The notes under the pieces were generated by a model that was not told the DNA's origin, did no database searches, and worked only from the letters and a program-made list of their open reading frames with translations. From contig JASLBX010000234.1 in assembly GCA_030146385.1 (NCBI GenBank), positions 1 to 5,170 on the forward strand: DNA of 5,170 nt. Reading direction: 5' to 3'. The DNA comes from Jiangellaceae bacterium (GTDB lineage: Bacteria > Actinomycetota > Actinomycetes > Jiangellales > Jiangellaceae). Below are positions 1 through 5,170 of this stretch, piece after piece (position 1 is the first letter of the stretch; every line of letters starts with the position of its first letter). A program made the position numbers and the translations under genes.

Positions 1-696
1 GAAGCGCTTGCGGGACGCCGCGACCAGCACGGGAAAGCCGAGTTCCATGAGATTGCCCAGCCGGTACAGCAGCGTCCAGTTGTGCTCGCCCGTCTTGGCG
101 AAGCCGAGCCCCGGATCGATGATGATCTGGTTCTCCTGGATTCCGGCCGCGATGGCGGCATCGATTTGCGGCCGCAGCTCGGCCATCACCTCTGCCGTCA
201 CGTCGGTGTAGTCGGCCCGGCTCTGCATATCGGCGGAGTGACCCCGCCAGTGCATCAGAATCACCGGCAGGCCGGAGTCGGCGACCACCTTGAGCATGTC
301 CGGATCGGCCCGGCCACCCGACACGTCGTTGACCAGCCGGGCACCCGACTCGATCGCCTGCGCCGCCACCGTCGCGCGCATCGTGTCGATGGACACCGGC
401 ACACCCGCGGCGGCCAGTTCGCGAACCACCGGCATGACCCTGCGCATCTCCTCGCTGACCGGTGGGCGTTCGGCGCCGGGACGGGTCGACTCACCGCCGA
501 CGTCCACCAGATCGGCGCCCTGCGCGGCCAGGCGGAGGCCGTGGTTGATGGCGTCGGCCGGCTCGAACCAGCGTCCGCCATCGGAGAACGAGTCGGGGGT
601 CACGTTCACGACGCCCATCACGAGGCAGCGGTCCGGCTCTGGCAGTCCGTCCACGTACGCCGCGGGGCGACCGATTGGGCGCTCGACTCCCGTCAC
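1..696 (-). CDS. folP: Dihydropteroate synthase (FolP), C-terminus cut off by window edge
   Basis: FolP condenses 6-hydroxymethyl-7,8-dihydropterin diphosphate with p-aminobenzoate to give dihydropteroate in the cytoplasm; it is the sulfonamide target. The visible 232 residues carry the TIM-barrel signatures in order: MGVVNVTPDSFSDGG (27-41), GADLVDVGGESTRPG (60-74), SIDTMRA with D103, VNDVSGG (122-128), MHWRG (148-152), DPGLGFAKT (194-202, D194) and SRKRF (228-232, K230). These match the pterin- and pABA-binding loops. The reading frame runs off the left edge, so only the last strand and helices (roughly 45-55 residues, with the usual RxHD-type end) are missing. The GTG at 694-696 is chosen because an in-frame TGA directly precedes it, and because the 26 residues before MGVVN match the N-terminal length I recall for actinobacterial FolP. 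No Shine-Dalgarno sequence precedes this GTG. It is the last gene seen in the cluster and lies 247 nt downstream of folE. Confidence 0.96.
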   Translation of the reverse strand, partial: MTGVERPIGRPAAYVDGLPEPDRCLVMGVVNVTPDSFSDGGRWFEPADAINHGLRLAAQGADLVDVGGESTRPGAERPPVSEEMRRVMPVVRELAAAGVPVSIDTMRATVAAQAIESGARLVNDVSGGRADPDMLKVVADSGLPVILMHWRGHSADMQSRADYTDVTAEVMAELRPQIDAAIAAGIQENQIIIDPGLGFAKTGEHNWTLLYRLGNLMELGFPVLVAASRKRF

Positions 697-801
697 TCAG
701 TTCAGACTACGCGGCAGAGGCACCGGGAGCTTGGCGACCCGCGGGAGCGTATGTGCATCTGTGGGGTAGCGCAGCCCGCCGACCGAAGCGGAAATCACCA
801 C
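697..801 (-). CDS. Possible 34-residue upstream ORF abutting folP
   Basis: A GTG-started frame (a second GTG follows at once) encodes 34 residues beginning MVISASVGGLRYPTDAH and ending LPRSLN. I recognise no family. Three things make it more than random: an AGGTGA sequence about 5 nt before the first GTG could act as ribosome binding site; its TGA stop touches the GTG start of folP with no gap; and folP has no ribosome binding site of its own, so translational coupling is conceivable. By hand count G+C is about 74, 53 and 74 percent at codon positions 1, 2 and 3, which is compatible with coding but not convincing at this length. The same frame stays open upstream to 930, through one arm of the inverted repeat, without an earlier ATG, GTG or TTG. 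It may simply be an open stretch in GC-rich spacer DNA. Confidence 0.22.
   Translation of the reverse strand: MVISASVGGLRYPTDAHTLPRVAKLPVPLPRSLN
704..709 (-). promoter_or_regulatory. Possible -10 hexamer for a leaderless folP transcript
   Basis: On the minus strand the hexamer TAGTCT fits the actinobacterial TANNNT -10 pattern. Exactly 7 nt separate it from the folP GTG, so transcription could begin at or next to the start codon. That arrangement is common for leaderless actinobacterial genes and would explain the missing Shine-Dalgarno sequence. No convincing -35 hexamer lies 16-19 nt upstream. A TANNNT match is frequent by chance, so the call rests on its position. Confidence 0.3.
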
Positions 802-813
802 CCCGTCACCTGA

Positions 814-900
814 TGTGAAGAACGCCGGACCGCTCTCGACGAGGATCGTGCTATGTCCCTTAAATCGGATGGTTCCAAGATCGGTCCGGCGTTCTTCACA
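814..900. repeat. 87-bp inverted-repeat element with perfect 19-bp arms
   Basis: The left arm 814-832 (tgtgaagaacgccggaccg) is an exact reverse complement of 882-900, around a 49-nt centre (833-881). After one mismatch, 3 more pairs (834-836 with 878-880) extend the stem. The element sits in the folE-folP spacer, 43 nt past the folE stop. A 19-bp perfect match cannot be explained by coding constraint because no established gene covers it. No run of T follows either arm on either strand, and a 49-nt loop is long for an intrinsic terminator. No clear target-site duplication flanks it (cctga before, ccaag after). It could be a MITE-like or REP-like palindromic repeat, a long RNA hairpin that insulates folE from folP, or a processing site. 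The repeat itself is certain; its role is unknown. Confidence 0.9.
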
Positions 901-943
901 CCAAGCAGAACGAATTGTCTGATATGAGTGCTATGCCCGGTGC

Positions 944-1609
944 TCAGCGGCCGAGAATGAGGCTCATCGCCTCCGCGCGAGTGGCGGAAGCCCGCAACTG
1001 CCCGCGGACGGCGCTCGTCACGGTCTTCGCGCCCGGCTTGCGGACACCGCGCATCGTCATGCACAGGTGCTCGGCCTCGATCACCACGATCACCCCACGC
1101 GGCTCGAGCAGGCGCATCAGCGAGTCCGCGATCTGAGTCGTGAGGCGCTCCTGGACCTGTGGCCGCTTTGCGTACACATCGACCAGGCGAGCGAGCTTGG
1201 ACAGCCCAGTGATCCGGCCATCCTCGCCCGGGATGTACCCAATGTGCGCGAACCCGTAGAACGGCACCAGGTGGTGCTCGCAGCAGGAGGCCAACTCGAT
1301 GTCCTTGACCAGCACCATCTCGTCGTGACCGAGCTCGAAGGTCGTGGTGAGCACCTCGGCCGGGTCCTGATGCAGGCCGCGGAACATCTCCTCGTACGCC
1401 CGGGCCACCCGTGCGGGCGTGTCGCGTAGGCCGTCGCGACCGGGGTCGTCCCCTATCGCGATCAGCAGCTCGTGGACCGCCTTCTCGACCCGCGCATGGT
1501 CGAACGGCTGGGTCGTGTATCGCTGCAGCTCCGGCTCGGCCACCCCGCGGTCGGGCTCGGGCGGCTCACCGTGCGGGTCAGGCGCGTGATCCGGACGCTC
1601 GGAAGGCAC
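944..1609 (-). CDS. folE: GTP cyclohydrolase I (FolE)
   Basis: FolE opens GTP and rearranges it to 7,8-dihydroneopterin triphosphate plus formate, the first step of tetrahydrofolate synthesis, as a cytoplasmic decamer in the known enzymes. The 221-residue product has the zinc ligands C110, H113 (in SCCEHHLVPF, 108-117) and C183 (in AEHLCMTMRGV), with H112 and H181 as the family's catalytic histidines, the GYIPGEDGRITGLSKLARLVD region (124-144), and the QERLT motif (153-157). The length matches the type I enzyme (about 190-225 residues). The GTG at 1607-1609 is chosen because it lies 10 nt past the ftsH stop, with a modest GTAGG 9 nt before it. The open frame continues upstream inside ftsH but encodes only arginine-rich shadow sequence there. 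A later in-frame GTG at 1541-1543 has no ribosome binding site. The first 30 residues are poorly conserved and rich in proline and glutamate. Close spacing implies co-transcription with ftsH. Confidence 0.96.
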   Translation of the reverse strand: MPSERPDHAPDPHGEPPEPDRGVAEPELQRYTTQPFDHARVEKAVHELLIAIGDDPGRDGLRDTPARVARAYEEMFRGLHQDPAEVLTTTFELGHDEMVLVKDIELASCCEHHLVPFYGFAHIGYIPGEDGRITGLSKLARLVDVYAKRPQVQERLTTQIADSLMRLLEPRGVIVVIEAEHLCMTMRGVRKPGAKTVTSAVRGQLRASATRAEAMSLILGR

Positions 1610-1619
1610 GACGTTGAAC

Positions 1620-3647
<2,028 letters not shown>

Positions 3648-3671
3648 GATGCGGAGCCGGATGGCCCCGTT

Positions 3672-3677
3672 CCTCCT
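3672..3677 (-). promoter_or_regulatory. Strong Shine-Dalgarno AGGAGG, too far from the ftsH ATG
   Basis: A perfect AGGAGG on the minus strand lies 24 nt before the only nearby in-frame ATG of ftsH, whereas 5-10 nt is normal. At the normal distance (9 nt) there is an ATC codon (3660-3662) in frame with ftsH, which would add five residues (start, then RLRI) before the annotated methionine. Either the site works at long range through local folding, or a non-standard AUC start is used, or the match is incidental. Confidence 0.5.
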
Positions 3678-3726
3678 GCTTGTCGGTCACCTGGTAACAG
3701 CGGTGTCTAGCGGACCTGCCGCCAGA

Positions 3727-3774
3727 ATTCCCGGATCATATGACGGTACACCGCGACTGCCTTCTGCCGGGAAT
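3727..3774. promoter_or_regulatory. Inverted 8-mers bracketing the putative ftsH promoter (possible operator)
   Basis: attcccgg at 3727-3734 is the exact reverse complement of ccgggaat at 3767-3774. The 32 nt between them contain both the TATGAT -10, which touches one arm, and the -35 candidate. A dimeric regulator bound at both arms would cover the promoter. The arms are short and the spacing is long, so chance cannot be excluded. I do not recognise the motif. Confidence 0.25.
3735..3740 (-). promoter_or_regulatory. Probable ftsH promoter -10 (TATGAT)
   Basis: TATGAT on the minus strand differs from TATAAT by one base and stands out in this GC-rich spacer. A weak -35 candidate, AAGGCA (3758-3763), lies 17 nt upstream. 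Transcription would start near 3728, giving a leader of about 80 nt for ftsH and then folE. It implies that ftsH does not depend only on read-through from tilS-hpt. Confidence 0.45.
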
Positions 3775-3791
3775 GCCCGTCGAGCCTGACG

Positions 3792-3848
3792 ACATGCCAA
3801 CGTCGGGTCGATTGGGCATGTTCCCTGGCCAGACCCGGTGTGGCCCAG
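3792..3848 (-). terminator. Two tandem bulged hairpins downstream of hpt (possible terminator)
   Basis: Starting 33 nt past the hpt stop are two imperfect stems. The first in the direction of transcription pairs 3842-3848 with 3825-3830 (6 bp, one bulged base, 11-nt loop). The second pairs acatgcc (3792-3798) with ggcatgt (3815-3821), 7 bp, continuing as aa/tt after one bulged G. Neither is followed by a U tract, so if they terminate tilS-hpt transcription they would do so in the weak manner common in actinobacteria. They could instead be regulator-binding palindromes upstream of the ftsH promoter. Confidence 0.28.
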
Positions 3849-3881
3849 TTCTCACGAGCTTCTCAGGCAGCCCTCTGTTGA

Positions 3882-4433
3882 TCACGAGTAGACGTGGGGA
3901 GCGAGCGTGGCCACGACTCTGAGGTTGCGGTACTTCTCGGCGTAGTCCAAGCCGTAGCCCACGACGAATTCGTTAGGTATGTCAAAGCCGACATAACGGA
4001 CGTTCACCGCTGTCTTGGCGGCCTCCGGCTTCCGGAGGAGCGCGCAGATCTCGACCGACGCCGGCCCGCGCGAGCGCAAGTTCGAGATCAACCAGGACAG
4101 GGTCAGGCCGGTGTCGATGATGTCCTCGACCACGAGCACATGGCGGCCGGTCAGGTCCGTGTCCAGGTCCTTCAGAATTCTGACGACTCCGGAAGACTTG
4201 GTCCCGGAGCCGTACGACGAAATGGCCATCCAGTCCGTCTCAACGTGCCGGTTGAGCGCCCGTGAGAGATCGGCCATCACCATCACGGCCCCCTTCAGAA
4301 CACCCACCAGCAGCAGATCGCGGCCCTCGTAGTCCTGCTCGATGGCAGAGGCCAGCTCGGTGAGCCGGTTCTGGATGTCGGACTCGGACAGAAGGACCTT
4401 TTCGAGGTCTGTGCTGATGTGTTCGGCATCCAC
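3882..4433 (-). CDS. hpt: Hypoxanthine (guanine) phosphoribosyltransferase
   Basis: Hpt converts hypoxanthine or guanine plus PRPP to IMP or GMP in the cytoplasm, for purine salvage. The 183-residue product is the normal bacterial length. It shows the LLVGVLKGA segment (41-49) that forms the first PRPP loop, the flexible loop SSYGSGTKSSG (72-82), and the type I phosphoribosyltransferase signature VLVVEDIIDTGLT (99-111) with E103, D104 and D107. By alignment to the human enzyme, K135 and F156/V157 line the purine pocket and D163 binds magnesium. The GTG at 4431-4433 is chosen because GAAAGG (4443-4448) lies 9 nt upstream and the conserved region begins soon after; the longer open frame to 4553 only overlaps the end of tilS. 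The gene follows tilS by 32 nt, so the two are probably one transcript. Confidence 0.96.
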   Translation of the reverse strand: MDAEHISTDLEKVLLSESDIQNRLTELASAIEQDYEGRDLLLVGVLKGAVMVMADLSRALNRHVETDWMAISSYGSGTKSSGVVRILKDLDTDLTGRHVLVVEDIIDTGLTLSWLISNLRSRGPASVEICALLRKPEAAKTAVNVRYVGFDIPNEFVVGYGLDYAEKYRNLRVVATLAPHVYS

Positions 4434-4442
4434 GCACGGCAG

Positions 4443-4448
4443 CCTTTC
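4443..4448 (-). promoter_or_regulatory. Ribosome binding site of hpt (GAAAGG)
   Basis: GAAAGG on the minus strand is 9 nt before the GTG at 4433. It decides the start of hpt against the longer frame that runs back into tilS. It lies within the 32-nt tilS-hpt gap. Confidence 0.6.
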
Positions 4449-4465
4449 ACACCGTGACGGCGACC

Positions 4466-5170
4466 TCAGCGCAAAGGGCCGAATCGCAGGACGGACCCGG
4501 CCCGCGCCGCCCGTACCGGCCCGGGTAGGTCGATCCCTCGCTGCCCGCGCCACTGGGTGATGAGGGTGTCGACGGCGTCCACGTGCGCCGCCGTCAGGTC
4601 GGTCGGAGGGCAGCCGGCCTCGATCGCCGCCCGGCGAATTACCCGGGTACGCACCGCTTGTGGTAATTCGGTGAGCCGCTCGACGTTGAGACCGACATGA
4701 CCAGGGTGATTCTGGTGGTGCCCTGGCCCCACCGGCGTCACCTCGATCTTGGTCTCGGCGAGGGCCTGGGCAGTCCAGGCGTCCAGCGCGTCCGCGTCCG
4801 TGCGCAGCAAGGCGGCCGTGCGGCTGAGCGCCTCGGCGACTCCCGGCCCCAGCTCCGCCTCCAGGACGGGAAGGACGCGGAGCCGGACGCGCGCCCGCGC
4901 ATACGCCAGGTCCGCGTTGTGGGGGTCTTCCCAGGGCTTGACGTCGGCCGGGACGGATGCGCGGACCGTCTCGCGGGCCAGGCCCAGCAGTGGACGGCGG
5001 TACCGACCCGACTCCGCCGGCATCCCGCCCAGCGACCGCGGCCCGGACCCGCGCGCCAGCCCGAGCAGCACGCTCTCTGCCTGGTCGTCACGGGTGTGTC
5101 CGAGCAGAATGGCCGCCGCGTCGTGCCGGTCGGCAGCCGCATCGAGCGCGGCGTACCGGGCCGATCGCGC
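4466..5170 (-). CDS. tilS: tRNA(Ile)-lysidine synthetase (TilS), N-terminus cut off by window edge
   Basis: TilS uses ATP and lysine to convert C34 of the tRNA-Ile CAU anticodon to lysidine, so that the tRNA reads AUA and is charged with isoleucine; it is generally essential. The frame is open from the right edge, giving 234 residues and a TGA stop. Visible family signatures are GHTRDDQAES (24-33, the conserved N-type ATP pyrophosphatase segment), the GLARGSG stretch after it, the RPLLGLAR segment, the PWEDPHNAD motif, and the ARARVRLRVLPVLE stretch that leads into the substrate-binding helical domain. The SGGxDS P-loop and roughly the first 90-110 residues lie outside the window. The ending shortly after the helical domain suggests the short actinobacterial form. 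A GTG at 5069-5071 is an internal codon within conserved sequence and not the start. The hpt gene follows after 32 nt. Confidence 0.95.
   Translation of the reverse strand, partial: ARSARYAALDAAADRHDAAAILLGHTRDDQAESVLLGLARGSGPRSLGGMPAESGRYRRPLLGLARETVRASVPADVKPWEDPHNADLAYARARVRLRVLPVLEAELGPGVAEALSRTAALLRTDADALDAWTAQALAETKIEVTPVGPGHHQNHPGHVGLNVERLTELPQAVRTRVIRRAAIEAGCPPTDLTAAHVDAVDTLITQWRGQRGIDLPGPVRAARAGSVLRFGPLR

Noticed and set aside
82..813. Long plus-strand open frame of 243 codons across folP
   Set aside because: It is antisense to folP, whose motifs are unmistakable. The translation is rich in R, H and G with no family resemblance, as expected from GC-rich shadow frames.
853..927. Plus-strand 24-codon frame with GAGGA upstream, inside the folE-folP spacer
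   Set aside because: It opposes the operon, is very short, and its GPAFFT stretch simply comes from the palindromic arm. The ribosome-binding match alone is too weak.
697..943. Tetrahydrofolate riboswitch or other known riboswitch upstream of folP
   Set aside because: I compared the spacer by eye with the conserved core of the THF riboswitch and saw no match. The long hairpin does not resemble a known aptamer.
795..1064. Minus-strand 89-codon frame overlapping the end of folE
   Set aside because: Most of it is an alternative frame of the conserved FolE C-terminus, and the rest runs through the inverted repeat. It shows no family features.
4434..4553. Longer hpt frame starting inside tilS
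   Set aside because: The added 40 residues overlap tilS and have no Hpt similarity. GAAAGG followed 9 nt later by the GTG at 4433 gives the standard 183-residue enzyme.

Overview
The window is an ordinary chromosomal segment from a high-GC actinobacterium. The evidence is strong G/C at third codon positions, frequent GTG starts, an FtsH with the HEGGH zinc motif that I recall from actinobacterial FtsH, and a gene order that is typical of that phylum. I cannot name the genus. Every well-supported gene lies on the minus strand, so transcription runs right to left: tilS (5' end cut off by the window), hpt, ftsH, folE, folP (3' end cut off).

Region by region. 4466-5170 holds the last 234 residues of TilS (tRNA-Ile lysidine synthetase). 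After a 32-nt gap comes hpt (hypoxanthine phosphoribosyltransferase, GTG start at 4433). A 234-nt spacer (3648-3881) follows, with two bulged hairpins behind hpt, a good -10 hexamer inside a pair of inverted 8-mers, and a strong but oddly placed Shine-Dalgarno sequence. ftsH (membrane AAA+ zinc protease, 675 aa) follows, and its stop codon lies 10 nt before the GTG start of folE (GTP cyclohydrolase I, 221 aa). A 247-nt spacer (697-943) then holds an 87-bp inverted-repeat element with perfect 19-bp arms and a possible 34-codon ORF that abuts folP. folP (dihydropteroate synthase) fills the left end and is cut after residue 232.

How the genes work together. FolE makes dihydroneopterin triphosphate from GTP, and FolP joins the later pterin intermediate to p-aminobenzoate, so the left part is the front of a folate operon that probably continues leftwards beyond the window. 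Hpt salvages hypoxanthine and guanine, TilS modifies the tRNA-Ile CAU anticodon, and FtsH degrades membrane and regulatory proteins. The tilS-hpt-ftsH neighbourhood is conserved in Gram-positive bacteria.

I see no mobile-element gene, CRISPR array, RNA gene or new multi-gene system. The points worth a second look are all in the two spacers: the 87-bp element, how folP is initiated, and the leader of ftsH.
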